Shown one piece after another: positions 35,969 through 45,083 of a stretch of 64,000 bases of DNA (position 1 is its first letter; the number at the start of each line of letters is the position of its first letter). Source of the stretch: Betaproteobacteria bacterium (GTDB lineage Bacteria > Pseudomonadota > Gammaproteobacteria > Burkholderiales > Rhodocyclaceae). The notes under the pieces were generated by a model, which was given only the letters and a program-made list of their open reading frames with translations, made no database searches and was not told the origin of the DNA. A program made the position numbers and the translations under genes. The stretch spans positions 114,865 to 178,864 of the forward strand of contig JAHRYW010000007.1 in assembly GCA_020621865.1 (NCBI GenBank), written 5' to 3'.

Positions 35969-36964
35969 TCAGGATTTGGCGAGGTGGACGATGAAACGCG
36001 CCTGCGCCCGGTCGGAGCCGGCCTGGGGCAGATGCTGGACAAGGACTTCGTTGTTGCGGCGCAGTTGCAGCTTGCGGTAGCCGCCAGCCCGGCGGTCGGC
36101 TTCGCCACGCGACTGGAAGAGCACGACGCGGGCGCTGGCGTCGCCGAGCACCTCGGGCGGCAGGTCGTCGGCGGCGAAATCGTCGGCCTCGACGCGGTCG
36201 AAGACGAGCGGCGGACGGCCCTGCTCGCCGGCCCCGGCGTCGTTGACGTTGAGCTGGCCGAACTCGCTGCTGCCGTAGTTGCGGGCGACGACGTAATACT
36301 TCAGCTGTTCCCGGCGCGGACTGAGGCTGACCGCGAAGCGCGGCGGATCGGCGTAGAAGGCGCCGGCGACGGTCACCGCCAGCACGCCCCAGGGGCGTCG
36401 GCCGGCCAGTTCGGGATGCAGCACCCACTGGCTGACGGTCGGCGGGCCGCCGGCATCTTCGCTCAGCGTGTAGCAGCCGGCCGGCCAGTCGCGGGTGGCG
36501 AATTCGGCGACCGCCTGGCCGGCAAGCAGCGTCTGTTCGGCGATCAATCGGGTGCCGAGCCGCCAGCGCAGACTCAGTGGCCGCCCGGGCAGGGTGGCGT
36601 TGACGCGCTGGCGGTCGGCAACCAGTTGGGCAGCCAGCGTCTCCAAGACCCGCGGCTGGCTGCGATTGATGAAGAGCGGCAGGCTGCCCGCCGCCACCGG
36701 TGCGGCGGTGAAATTGGCCAGGTAGGGATTGACCGCGTTGAGGCCGATCAGCAGGGTTTCGCCGGCGATGTCGCGCAGCGGCAAACCGCCTTCGTCGGCT
36801 TCGAACAGCACGATCAGCCGGCCGTCGCGGACGCGAACCAACAGCTTGCCGGCGGCCAGCGCCGGGGTGGCGGCCGGCACCTCGAAGGCAAGGTCGGCGG
36901 TCGGCGCCAGGTAATAAGCGTGGGCGACCTCGACCTCGAACAGGGGGCGAAAATGGATGTTCAT
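35969..36964 (-). CDS. eCIS-locus protein of unknown function
   Basis: 331 residues, starting in an ATGA overlap with the DUF4255 gene and ending 15 bp before the sheath start. N-terminus MNIHFRPLFEVEVAHAYY; predominantly beta-type sequence with an IHLAKS-like end (RARFIVHLAKS pattern). No enzymatic motif, signal peptide or membrane segment. Its place between the terminator/cap family and the sheath suggests a structural or assembly role; I do not recognise the family. Confidence 0.6.
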   Translation of the reverse strand: MNIHFRPLFEVEVAHAYYLAPTADLAFEVPAATPALAAGKLLVRVRDGRLIVLFEADEGGLPLRDIAGETLLIGLNAVNPYLANFTAAPVAAGSLPLFINRSQPRVLETLAAQLVADRQRVNATLPGRPLSLRWRLGTRLIAEQTLLAGQAVAEFATRDWPAGCYTLSEDAGGPPTVSQWVLHPELAGRRPWGVLAVTVAGAFYADPPRFAVSLSPRREQLKYYVVARNYGSSEFGQLNVNDAGAGEQGRPPLVFDRVEADDFAADDLPPEVLGDASARVVLFQSRGEADRRAGGYRKLQLRRNNEVLVQHLPQAGSDRAQARFIVHLAKS

Positions 36965-37533
36965 CGCTCGTGCAGGTCGAGGCCGATGTCGGTGATCGGG
37001 GCGCCGAAGCCGAGCGGCTCCTGGTCCTGGATGGTGACCAGCCGCGCCCGGTACAGCACCGAGGGCTGGTACTTGGCGCCGATGGCGGCCCACAGCTGGT
37101 TCAGCGTTTCCGGCCCGACGCTGTGCAGATCCATGACGATGCGCCCGATGCGCGGGTCGAGCGAGGGGTAGTCCTCGGCCGCGAAGGCCGGCGAGCCCTG
37201 GAAGAAGGTCAGCACATTCGACAGCGCCTTCAGCGTCATGTCGTAGTTGGTCATCCGGGCGGCGAAGAGCAGGGTCAGGTTGAGCCGCAGTTCCGGTTGG
37301 AGCGTCATCTCGCGACCGCCGACCATGACCCGGGCCGGCAACTGCTCGCGCATCACGCGCTCTTCCTCGATGTTGACGATGGCCATCGCCACGGTGCCGG
37401 AGGTGATCGCCAGCTTGCCGCTGTCGTCGACGATGGCGCCGGGCACGACCTGGCCGAGCGACGCCGAACCGGTGCGCCGGATCAGGTAGGCATTGAACTG
37501 TTCTGCCAAAAAGCTAACCGCGACATCGAGCAT
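36961..37533 (-). CDS. DUF4255 family tail terminator/cap (Afp16/Pvc16-like)
   Basis: 190 residues: LDVAVSFLAEQFNAYLIRR at the start, IVNIEEERVMREQ, LNLTLLFAARMTNYDMTLKALSNVLTFFQ and a C-terminal YQPSVLYRARLVTI fit the DUF4255/Pvc16_N family that caps the tube and sheath. First gene of the eCIS operon; its start follows an AG-rich ribosome site (gagagagag). Confidence 0.87.
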   Translation of the reverse strand: MLDVAVSFLAEQFNAYLIRRTGSASLGQVVPGAIVDDSGKLAITSGTVAMAIVNIEEERVMREQLPARVMVGGREMTLQPELRLNLTLLFAARMTNYDMTLKALSNVLTFFQGSPAFAAEDYPSLDPRIGRIVMDLHSVGPETLNQLWAAIGAKYQPSVLYRARLVTIQDQEPLGFGAPITDIGLDLHER

Positions 37534-38144
37534 CGACTCTCTCTCACCGGGTAGTTGTTGGGCCCGCCGAAGCGGGGGTGGCGAGACGGGTCAACACAAT
37601 CTCGCAACAAGTTGCAATTCAGTAAATCACAGAGCAAAAATTTTGTCACTGACATTTTTTATTATGCCGATGAAATGCAGGCGACCGCCATCTGCCGCCT
37701 GAAAACAAGTCGGAACCGACCAGACTTTCGACTGTCGAAGGCCGCCGCAAAAGCCTCCGAAGCGGAGCGGAAAACTCCCCGCTAAGCCAATAACCACGGG
37801 CTTTTCGAAAATATTTCACTGGTCAAGTTCAAACGAACGTACTACGATGGTTTATGACTTTTCAATAACGTTTAGGCCGAATATTGATGTCATTTTTGTT
37901 TGATTTGGTTTTTCTAAACAATGTTTCGCCAGAAAATCCAAAACTGCAGCACCCAAGCCAGCGAGGTCCACATGTTGCGCCACATGTCATGCCGTTTTCC
38001 GCCCCCTTCGCCTCGCCGCAGCGTTTTTCATTTTTCGCCTTTTTTTGCCGCCGACCGTAGCATTTTGCTCCGCTCGGCCAACCGCCTTTCCCATTCCAAT
38101 TTCCATCGCTAGCGGCCCGTCGACCGCGCCCAGGAGACAAGACC
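37534..38144 (-). promoter_or_regulatory. Divergent control region, eCIS operon / metacaspase operon
   Basis: About 610 bp without a convincing gene. Much more AT-rich than its flanks, particularly 37600-37670 and 37800-37950. It holds a perfect palindrome TGTCA-C-TGACA (37644-37654), an imperfect one GTTCAAACGAAC (about 37827-37838), and copy 6 of the dispersed motif. The eCIS promoter should lie near 37.6 kb on - and the metacaspase promoter near 38.0-38.1 kb on +; I cannot fix either at base level. Confidence 0.5.
38024..38066 (-). repeat. Dispersed uptake-like motif, copy 6
   Basis: On the minus strand: AATGCTACGGTCGGCGGC followed by A7, GGCG, A5, TGAAAAA. It lies about 80 bp upstream of the metacaspase start. 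Confidence 0.88.
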
Positions 38145-38978
38145 ATGGCCAAGAAAGCGCTTTGCATCGGCATCAACAACTACCCCGGCACCCACATGGA
38201 CCTGCAGGGCTGCGTCAATGACGCCAACGACTGGGCCGGCGAACTGGCCGCCCGCGGTTTCAAGGTCGCCAAGCTGCTCGACGACCAGGCGACCAAAGCG
38301 GCCATGGTCAAGGCGATGGGCGAGCTGATCGGCAAGGCCGCCAAGGGCGACACGCTGGTCATCACCTTCTCCGGCCACGGCACCTACCAGCCGGACACCG
38401 ACGGTGACGAGGCCGACGGCCTGGACGAGGCGCTCTGCCCCTACGACCTGCAAACCAGGGGCGAGGCACTGACCGACGACGAGATCCGCGACCTGTTCCT
38501 GACCCGCAAGGCCGGCGTGCGCATCGTGCTACTTTCCGACAGCTGCCACTCCGGCACCGTGACCCGCGCCGCCAAGGCCGAAAAGGACGCGACGACGCGG
38601 CCGCGCTTCATGCCGATGGGCAACTGGCTGCCGGAAAAACTGCTACCGAAGAACCGCGCCGGCAAGGCGGCCACCACCATGGTCGGCGCCGCCGGCACCT
38701 CGCCCTTCTTCGGCGCCTATTCCAACAAGCTCGGCGACCTGCTGATCTCCGGCTGCAAGGAAGGCCCCAACAATTTCAGCTACGACGCGCGGATCGCCGG
38801 GCGCTTCAACGGCGCCTTCACCTATTACGCGCTGAAGGCGCTGAAGGGCATGAAGGCCGGCGCGACCTATGCCGACTGGCACAAGGCCATCGCCAAGTAC
38901 CTGCCCTCGGCCAGCTACCCGCAGGCGCCGCAGATCGTCGGCAGCGCCACCGCACGCAAGGGCAAGATTTTCGAATAA
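38145..38978 (+). CDS. Metacaspase / caspase-family peptidase C14
   Basis: 277 residues. Caspase p20 fold: ALCIGINNYPG, NDANDWAGELAARGF, the catalytic His in ITFSGHGTYQPD (about residue 76) and the catalytic Cys in LLSDSCHSGT (about 132). The p10-like part ends with FNGAFTYYALKALK. Cytoplasmic, no signal peptide. First gene of a four-gene + strand operon. A strong ribosome site CCCAGGAGACAAGACC precedes it. Bacterial metacaspases cleave after Arg/Lys and act in stress responses and in several defence systems (family knowledge); substrates here are unknown, but the large CHAT protein next door is an obvious candidate partner. Confidence 0.9.
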   Translation: MAKKALCIGINNYPGTHMDLQGCVNDANDWAGELAARGFKVAKLLDDQATKAAMVKAMGELIGKAAKGDTLVITFSGHGTYQPDTDGDEADGLDEALCPYDLQTRGEALTDDEIRDLFLTRKAGVRIVLLSDSCHSGTVTRAAKAEKDATTRPRFMPMGNWLPEKLLPKNRAGKAATTMVGAAGTSPFFGAYSNKLGDLLISGCKEGPNNFSYDARIAGRFNGAFTYYALKALKGMKAGATYADWHKAIAKYLPSASYPQAPQIVGSATARKGKIFE

Positions 38979-39008
38979 ACCGCCAAACCACGTCACGGAG
39001 AAACCCCG

Positions 39009-42000
39009 ATGAGCCAGCGCCTCTACAAGATTCGCGGCATCCGCGACGATAGCGCCCGACGGACCAGCGGCACAGCGCAGCCGCTGTTCCGCCTGCACCC
39101 CGGCAGCGCCCGCGACGGCACGGCCGAGGAAGTCGAAGTCAGCGGCGATACCGTCGTCCGTGTCGAACTCGACAACGGCTTCGTGCTGTGGAGCCGCATC
39201 GACGACCTGTCGCGCGAATACGGCACGCCGCCGGCGCGCGACGGCAACGGCGCCTGGGAATTCTCGCGGCTGGCGCCGAAGCGAGCCGGCAGCGCGCAGC
39301 GCGGCGTGGCCGGCCTGGCCATCCGGGTGCTCGATTTCTTCGGCGTCGACGTGGCCGAAAAATCGGCCGCCACGCTGGGCAAGGTGCTGGAGGAAAAGCT
39401 GCTCGGCAAGCACCCGCCCGGTCTCTACCGCCTCGACCTGGCCAGCGAATTCACGCTCAAGGCCGTGGCCGACAATGAAAAACTGCCGGCCGACGCCGGC
39501 CCGCTACTGGTGTTCCTGCACGGCACCGCCTCGTCCACCGAAGGCAGTTTCGGCAAGCTGTGGGACGCCGGCAACGCCGAGGGCGCCCGCCTGCGCCAGG
39601 CCCTGCTGCCGGTTTACGGCGAGCGCGTCTTCGGCCTCGAACACCGGACCCTGACGCAAAGCCCGATCGACAACGCGCTGGCCCTGGCCAGGCGCCTGCC
39701 GGACGGCGCCGAAATCCATCTGGTCAGCCATTCGCGCGGCGGCCTGGTCGGCGAGGTAATGGCCCTGTCCGGTTGCGCCAACCTGGCCGCGACGCTGAAC
39801 GCCGAGCGCATCGCCACGCTGTTTGCCGCCGACCGCACGCTGGCCCCGCAACTCGGCCTGCTGCCGCTGTCCGAGGCCAACAAGAAGGCGCGCGACGCGG
39901 CCTACGATGCCGACCGCCAGCGCCTGCTCGAACTGGTCGAGGTATTGAGCCGCAAGCAATTGAAGCTCGCCCGTTTCGTCCGCGTCGCCTGCCCGGCCCG
40001 CGGCACGACGCTGGCCTCCGGCCGGCTCGACCGCTGGCTGTCGGTGCTCGACTACGTGGCCACGGCGGCCACCGGCTGCGGCCTGTTCACCGGCGGCCTC
40101 GACTTCCTGCTCGCCGTCGTCAAGGAGCGCACCGACCCGCGCACCCTGCCCGGCGTCGAGGCGATGGTCCCCGGCTCGGCGCTGACCCGCCTGCTCAACG
40201 GCACGCCGGATCTGGTCAGCACGGCCGACCTGTCGGTGATCGCCGGCGACATCGAGGCCGGCGACGGCCTGTGGAACACGCTGAAGGTGCTGGCCACCGA
40301 CTGGTTCTACAAGAACGAGCACGACCTCGTCGTCGATACCGCGTCGATGAGCGGCGGCCTGCCGCGCCCGGCCGGCGGCGCCCGCCTGCGCCAGGACGAT
40401 GGGGCCAAGGTCAATCATTTCCGCTATTTCACCAACGAACAGAGCGTGCGCTGGCTGCGCGCCGGCCTGACCCGGGCCGACGGCGACAGCGGCGGCTTCC
40501 AGGCGATTGCCGGCAAGCCCTACACCGGCCCGCGCTGCGCCCAGGCCATCGCGCGCAGCCGCGAAGGCAACAAGCCGCGGCCGATCGCCGTCGTGCTGCC
40601 CGGCACCATGGGCAGCCAGTTGCAGGTCGGCGACGACGAAATCTGGCTCAATTACTGGGCGCTGCTCAAGGGCGGCCTGAAGAAGATTGCCATGGGCCGC
40701 GACGGCGTCACGCCGGTCGGCCTGGTCGACCAGTTCTACGGCCCGCTGGTCGAATTCCTGGCGCGCAGCCACCAGGTCGAAATCTTCCCCTACGACTGGC
40801 GTTTCTCGGTGCGCAAGGCGGCCGCCCGGCTGGCCACGACGCTAGAACCGCTGGTCAGCCAGGCCGAGCGTTCGGGCCAACCGCTGCGCCTGGTTGCCCA
40901 TTCGATGGGCGGCCTGGTCGTCCGCTCGATGATCGCCGACGGCGGCGCCGGCAGCGCGCTATGGAAGCGCATCACCCGCCTGCCGGACAGCCGCTTCCTG
41001 ATGCTCGGCACGCCCAACCTCGGCTCCTACGAGGCGGTGCGCTGGCTGACCGGCTTCAACCCGACGCAGGCCAAGCTGTCGCTGCTCGACATCACGCAGA
41101 ACACGGATGACATCATCAATCTGGTTTCCCGCTACGCCGGCCTGCTCGAACTGCTGCCCTTCGCCCCCGACGACCCCGATTTCGCCGACCTCACGCGCTG
41201 GCAGACGGTGCGCCGGGAAACTGCCGCCGGCTGGGACACCGCCCAGGCGGCCGACCTGCAGGAGGCGGCAGCGACCTGGAAATTCCTCCGCGAGGCGCCG
41301 CCCGACCCGCGCTACATGACCTACGTCGCCGGCTGCCAGCCGGCCACCGTGATCGACTACCAGCTGGTCGACGGCGAGGTGCAATACCGGCCCGACCTCA
41401 AGCGCATCGAATTCATCGCCAGCCGCGAGGGCGATGGCACGGTGACCTGGGAATCCGGCCGCCTGCCCGGCGTGCCGGTGTGGTACGTCGCCGACACCGC
41501 GCACGACATGCTGTGCGCCCAGCCCAAGGCTTTCCCCGGTTATCTCGACATCCTGGTCAACGGCCAGACCAGCCTGCTGCCCAATTCGCCGCCGGCGCGC
41601 AGCCGCGCCGCGGCCGGCGAGGACCGCTTCGTGCTGCCGCCGGCACCGCCGACCGACGGCATGCCGACGCCCGAGGACATCGCCAGCCTCGGCTTCTCCG
41701 GCCAGCTGCCGGAAACCGACGAGGGCAAGAAGCAGTCGCCGCCGATCGAAATCAGCATCCGCCACGGCAACCTGACCTACGCCCGCCATCCGGTGCTGGT
41801 CGGCCACTACCAGGGCGACACCGTGGTCAGCGCCGAAAAGGCGCTCGACCGCCAGCTTGGCGGCCACCTGACGCGCCGGCTCGATCTCGGCATCTACCCG
41901 GGACCGCTCGGCAGCCACACCGTCTTCCTCAACGACTCGCCGACCGCCAAGCCGATGGGCGCCATCGTCGTCGGCCTCGGCCAGATCGGCGAACTCAGCC

Positions 42001-44420
42001 CAGGCCTGCTCGAATCCTCGGCCCGCGCCGCACTGCTCGACTTCGCGCTGAAAGTCGCCTGGTGGCCCGACGGCCGCTTCGGCGAGGAAGGCCGGCCGCG
42101 CTCGGCGGCGGTCACCTGCCTGCTCGTCGGCACCGGCGCCGGCGGCCTGCCGGTCGGCGATTCGCTGGAAGCCCTGCTCCGTGCCGTGATCGCCACCAAC
42201 CAGGCGCTGGCCGAGCAGGCCCTGGACGGCCGCGTGCTGATCGACCGCCTGGAACTGCTCGAACTGTACGAGGATGTAGCCATCTCGGCGGCCGAAGCGC
42301 TCGCCCGCATCCTGCAGAACGAACAGCTCGCCGCCGCCATCAGTTGGCCGGCCGCCTGCGTCGAGACGGCGCAGGCCGGCCGCCGCCGGGTCCGCTTCGA
42401 CACGCCGAACGAGTGGTACCAGCGCCTGGAAATCGTCCGCCAGGACGACCGCCTGCGCTTCCTCTTCCCGACCGACCGCGCCCGCGCCGAGGAAACGCTG
42501 GCCACCGGCCAACTGGCGCTGGCCGACGCCTTCGTCCAGATCGCCAGCCGCGACACCGGCCAAAATTCCGAAGCGGCCAAGACGCTATTCGAAATGCTGC
42601 TGCCGCTGCGCCTGCGCGAACTGTCGCCGCAGCAGGGCAACCTGGTCGTCATCGTCGACAGCCAGTCGGCCTGCTATCCGTGGGAGCTGCTCGAAAACCG
42701 CTGGGCCGCCGGCGAACGCCCGCCCTCGGTGGCGGCCGGCTTCGTTCGCCAGTTCCGCACCGCCGAATTCCGCCAGCGACCGGCACACGGCCTGGCCAAC
42801 ACCGCGCTGGTCATCGGTAACCCGGACCTCCAGGACAGCCCGGACTTCTGCGACCTGCCGGGCGCCCGCGACGAAGCGCAACTGGTCGCCGAGCAACTGG
42901 GCGCCGAGGGCTACGCGGTGACCGACTGCATCGACCAGTCGGCGACGCCGATCCTCGAAGCCCTGCACAAGGACAGCTGGCGCATCCTGCACCTGGCCGG
43001 CCACGGCGTGCATCAGTACGCCGGCCCCGGCCGCAAGCCGGTGTCCGGCATGGTGATCGGCCCCGCCAGCTTCCTGACCCCGGGCGACATCGCGCAGATG
43101 CGCTTCGTCCCCGACCTGGTCTTCATCAACTGCTGCCACCTCGGCCGCGTCGATGGCCGGCGCGAACTTGACCGCCTCGGCCTGGCCGCCAATCTCGGCG
43201 AGGAGTTCGTCCGCATGGGCGTGCGCGCCGTGGTCGCCGCCGGCTGGGCGGTGGACGACCGGGCCGGGCAGGCCTTCGCCGCCACGTTCTATCGCGGCAT
43301 GCTGGCCGGCGAAACCTTCGGCGAAGCGGTGCGCATCGCCCGCGAGGACGCCTGGCTGCGCTTCCCCGACGTCAACACCTGGGGCGCCTACCAATGCTAC
43401 GGCGACCCGGATTTCCGCTTCCATCGCGATGGCGCTGCCCCGCAACGCAGGCAGGCAGCGCTGGCGACCCCGCGCGAACTGGTCGTCGAGTTCGAGAACC
43501 TCGCCGCCGACCTGCGGGCCGGCGCCCAGGGCGATGCCGGCGAAAAGATCGAGGCCCGGCTGGCCCGCATCCCGGCCAACCAGAAGGGCCGCTGGCTGGC
43601 CCGCGGCGACGTCCAGGCGGCACTCGGCCTGGCCTGGGGCGAGGCGCGCAACTGGCCGCAGGCCATCGCCTGCCTGGAAGCCTCGCTGACCGCCGACTAC
43701 GGCGACTGCACGATGCGCGTCATCGAGCAGTACGCCAATTTCCGCGTCCGCCACGCCGCCGAGGTCTGGCAACAGGCCGCCCGCCAGCCGGCCAAGGAGC
43801 GCGAGCAGACGCGGCAGGCGCAGATCGAATGCATCGAATCGGCCATTCTCGACCTCGACATGCTGTGCCGGCGCGCCCCGACCGTCGAGCGCTTCAGCCT
43901 GCTCGGCGGCGCCTACAAGCGCCTGGCGCTGGTTGAGAAGGAAGGACCACGGCGCACCGAGGCGCTGGTCAACATGGCGCAGCATTACCGCCTGGCCCAC
44001 GAGCGCCGGCCCGACGCCTACGCCTTCACCAACTGGCTGGCCGCCAGCCTGCTCGCCGCCCAGCGCGGCGAAGGCCAGGTGCCAACCGACGACGCCCGCC
44101 AGCGCGAGCTGGAGGCGATGGTCCGCGACCTGTCGCGGCGCAACGAAAGCGACCCCAATTTCTGGGACAGCGCCAGCCTGGCCGATCTGCAACTGGTCCG
44201 TCTGCTCTCCCAGGCGCCGCCGAAGAAGCGCGGGGCAGACGTTTCGCCGGCCCCGGCAATGGCAGCGCTGGCCGCCTACCGCAACGCCATCGCCCGCGGC
44301 GCCAGTCCGCGCGAGGTGTCGTCGGTGGCCGAGCACATCGCCTTCCTGCACGAGTTGTGGGCGCCGGATGACAAGGCGAACCGGCGCATCCTCGAACAGA
44401 TCCTGGAGAACCTGTCATGA
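39009..44420 (+). CDS. Giant protein: two alpha/beta hydrolase domains, CHAT protease, helical repeats
   Basis: 1803 residues. An N-terminal beta region (about 1-95) is followed by hydrolase 1 (about 160-480) with LLVFLHGTAS and nucleophile elbow VSHSRGG (about 240-246). Hydrolase 2 (about 520-850) resembles LCAT-type lipases: VVLPGTMGSQL, FPYDWRFSV, nucleophile AHSMGG (about 631-636). A linker with further alpha/beta sequence is followed by a CHAT (caspase-like) domain (about 1210-1475): WELLENRW, catalytic-type His in LHLAGHG (about 1331), Cys in FINCCHLG (about 1375), and the closing WGAYQCYGDPDF. C-terminal 330 residues are helical repeats of TPR type. No membrane segment. 30 bp after the metacaspase and 4 bp overlapping the M15 gene. 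Function unknown; a lipase gated by proteolysis is a reasonable hypothesis. Confidence 0.85.
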   Translation: MSQRLYKIRGIRDDSARRTSGTAQPLFRLHPGSARDGTAEEVEVSGDTVVRVELDNGFVLWSRIDDLSREYGTPPARDGNGAWEFSRLAPKRAGSAQRGVAGLAIRVLDFFGVDVAEKSAATLGKVLEEKLLGKHPPGLYRLDLASEFTLKAVADNEKLPADAGPLLVFLHGTASSTEGSFGKLWDAGNAEGARLRQALLPVYGERVFGLEHRTLTQSPIDNALALARRLPDGAEIHLVSHSRGGLVGEVMALSGCANLAATLNAERIATLFAADRTLAPQLGLLPLSEANKKARDAAYDADRQRLLELVEVLSRKQLKLARFVRVACPARGTTLASGRLDRWLSVLDYVATAATGCGLFTGGLDFLLAVVKERTDPRTLPGVEAMVPGSALTRLLNGTPDLVSTADLSVIAGDIEAGDGLWNTLKVLATDWFYKNEHDLVVDTASMSGGLPRPAGGARLRQDDGAKVNHFRYFTNEQSVRWLRAGLTRADGDSGGFQAIAGKPYTGPRCAQAIARSREGNKPRPIAVVLPGTMGSQLQVGDDEIWLNYWALLKGGLKKIAMGRDGVTPVGLVDQFYGPLVEFLARSHQVEIFPYDWRFSVRKAAARLATTLEPLVSQAERSGQPLRLVAHSMGGLVVRSMIADGGAGSALWKRITRLPDSRFLMLGTPNLGSYEAVRWLTGFNPTQAKLSLLDITQNTDDIINLVSRYAGLLELLPFAPDDPDFADLTRWQTVRRETAAGWDTAQAADLQEAAATWKFLREAPPDPRYMTYVAGCQPATVIDYQLVDGEVQYRPDLKRIEFIASREGDGTVTWESGRLPGVPVWYVADTAHDMLCAQPKAFPGYLDILVNGQTSLLPNSPPARSRAAAGEDRFVLPPAPPTDGMPTPEDIASLGFSGQLPETDEGKKQSPPIEISIRHGNLTYARHPVLVGHYQGDTVVSAEKALDRQLGGHLTRRLDLGIYPGPLGSHTVFLNDSPTAKPMGAIVVGLGQIGELSPGLLESSARAALLDFALKVAWWPDGRFGEEGRPRSAAVTCLLVGTGAGGLPVGDSLEALLRAVIATNQALAEQALDGRVLIDRLELLELYEDVAISAAEALARILQNEQLAAAISWPAACVETAQAGRRRVRFDTPNEWYQRLEIVRQDDRLRFLFPTDRARAEETLATGQLALADAFVQIASRDTGQNSEAAKTLFEMLLPLRLRELSPQQGNLVVIVDSQSACYPWELLENRWAAGERPPSVAAGFVRQFRTAEFRQRPAHGLANTALVIGNPDLQDSPDFCDLPGARDEAQLVAEQLGAEGYAVTDCIDQSATPILEALHKDSWRILHLAGHGVHQYAGPGRKPVSGMVIGPASFLTPGDIAQMRFVPDLVFINCCHLGRVDGRRELDRLGLAANLGEEFVRMGVRAVVAAGWAVDDRAGQAFAATFYRGMLAGETFGEAVRIAREDAWLRFPDVNTWGAYQCYGDPDFRFHRDGAAPQRRQAALATPRELVVEFENLAADLRAGAQGDAGEKIEARLARIPANQKGRWLARGDVQAALGLAWGEARNWPQAIACLEASLTADYGDCTMRVIEQYANFRVRHAAEVWQQAARQPAKEREQTRQAQIECIESAILDLDMLCRRAPTVERFSLLGGAYKRLALVEKEGPRRTEALVNMAQHYRLAHERRPDAYAFTNWLAASLLAAQRGEGQVPTDDARQRELEAMVRDLSRRNESDPNFWDSASLADLQLVRLLSQAPPKKRGADVSPAPAMAALAAYRNAIARGASPREVSSVAEHIAFLHELWAPDDKANRRILEQILENLS

Positions 44421-45073
44421 GCCCGCGCCCGCCTAAAGCCCCAACCGCTGCCCCGAAAGCCGCCCCGCGTCGGCGCGGCGTCTCGCGCTCGGCCACTCCG
44501 GGCGACGCGGCGCCGGATTACTCGACCACGGCTATCGAGCAGATTCCCTTCGACCTGCCGCCACGGGCGCTGATCGCGCCCAATTTCCGCGCCTACGAGC
44601 TGACCCGCTCCGACCTGGCCGACCGCCTCGGCATCGACAACGGCTTCGCTTCGCTCCAGGAGCTGCATGCCGCGATCCATCTGGCGCGCCAGGTGCTGCA
44701 AGCCGTCCGCGCCAAGTTCGGGCCGTTTTCGCCGAACAGCGTCTATCGCGGCCAGAACCTCGAACGGGCGCTGAAGAACAAGCCGTCCACCTGGCTGACG
44801 ACCAGCCAGCATGCCAAGGGCGAGGCCTGCGACATCGAGATCGTCGCCCTGCCGACGCTGGAACTGGCGGCCTGGGCGCGCGACAACCTGGCGGACTTCG
44901 ACCAGATCATCTGCGAGTGCTACGACCCGGCCAAGGGGCCGAACTCCGGCTGGGTGCACATTTCGCTGAAGCCGCCCGGCACCGGCACCAACCGCCGGCA
45001 ATGCCTGAGCTATGTACGCGACCCGGGCAGCGGCCGGCTGGTCTATGTGAACGGCCTGACGGCCATGGTCTGA
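44417..45073 (+). CDS. M15-type zinc peptidase (D-Ala carboxypeptidase-like)
   Basis: 218 residues. The C-terminal domain (about 60-218) has the zinc motif SQHAKGEACDIEI (His near 131, Asp near 138) and the third ligand/catalytic segment SGWVHISL (His near 180), as in Peptidase_M15 families of phage endolysins and peptidoglycan carboxypeptidases. The first 45 residues are Pro/Ala/Arg-rich and lack a signal peptide, so export needs another route such as lysis or the neighbouring injection system. Starts in an ATGA overlap with the CHAT gene. Confidence 0.82.
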   Translation: MSPRPPKAPTAAPKAAPRRRGVSRSATPGDAAPDYSTTAIEQIPFDLPPRALIAPNFRAYELTRSDLADRLGIDNGFASLQELHAAIHLARQVLQAVRAKFGPFSPNSVYRGQNLERALKNKPSTWLTTSQHAKGEACDIEIVALPTLELAAWARDNLADFDQIICECYDPAKGPNSGWVHISLKPPGTGTNRRQCLSYVRDPGSGRLVYVNGLTAMV

Positions 45074-45083
45074 GCGACAGGCA

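Noticed and set aside
34016..37171. 1051-codon open frame on + opposite the sheath and neighbouring genes
   Set aside because: Antisense shadow of high-GC coding DNA; the composition is repetitive in charged and Gly residues and it overlaps recognised eCIS genes on the other strand.
14827..37533. Prophage
   Set aside because: No capsid, portal, terminase, integrase or lysis genes; the DUF4255, DUF4157 and AAA ATPase genes mark an eCIS.
37493..37785. Short + strand frames at the start of the eCIS upstream region
   Set aside because: No ribosome site and composition shifts mid-frame; the region behaves as a control region.
43403..43412. ATGCTACGGC in the CHAT gene, nearly the dispersed motif core
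   Set aside because: The second block is absent, and the codons encode the GDP-type end of the CHAT domain, so it is probably chance.
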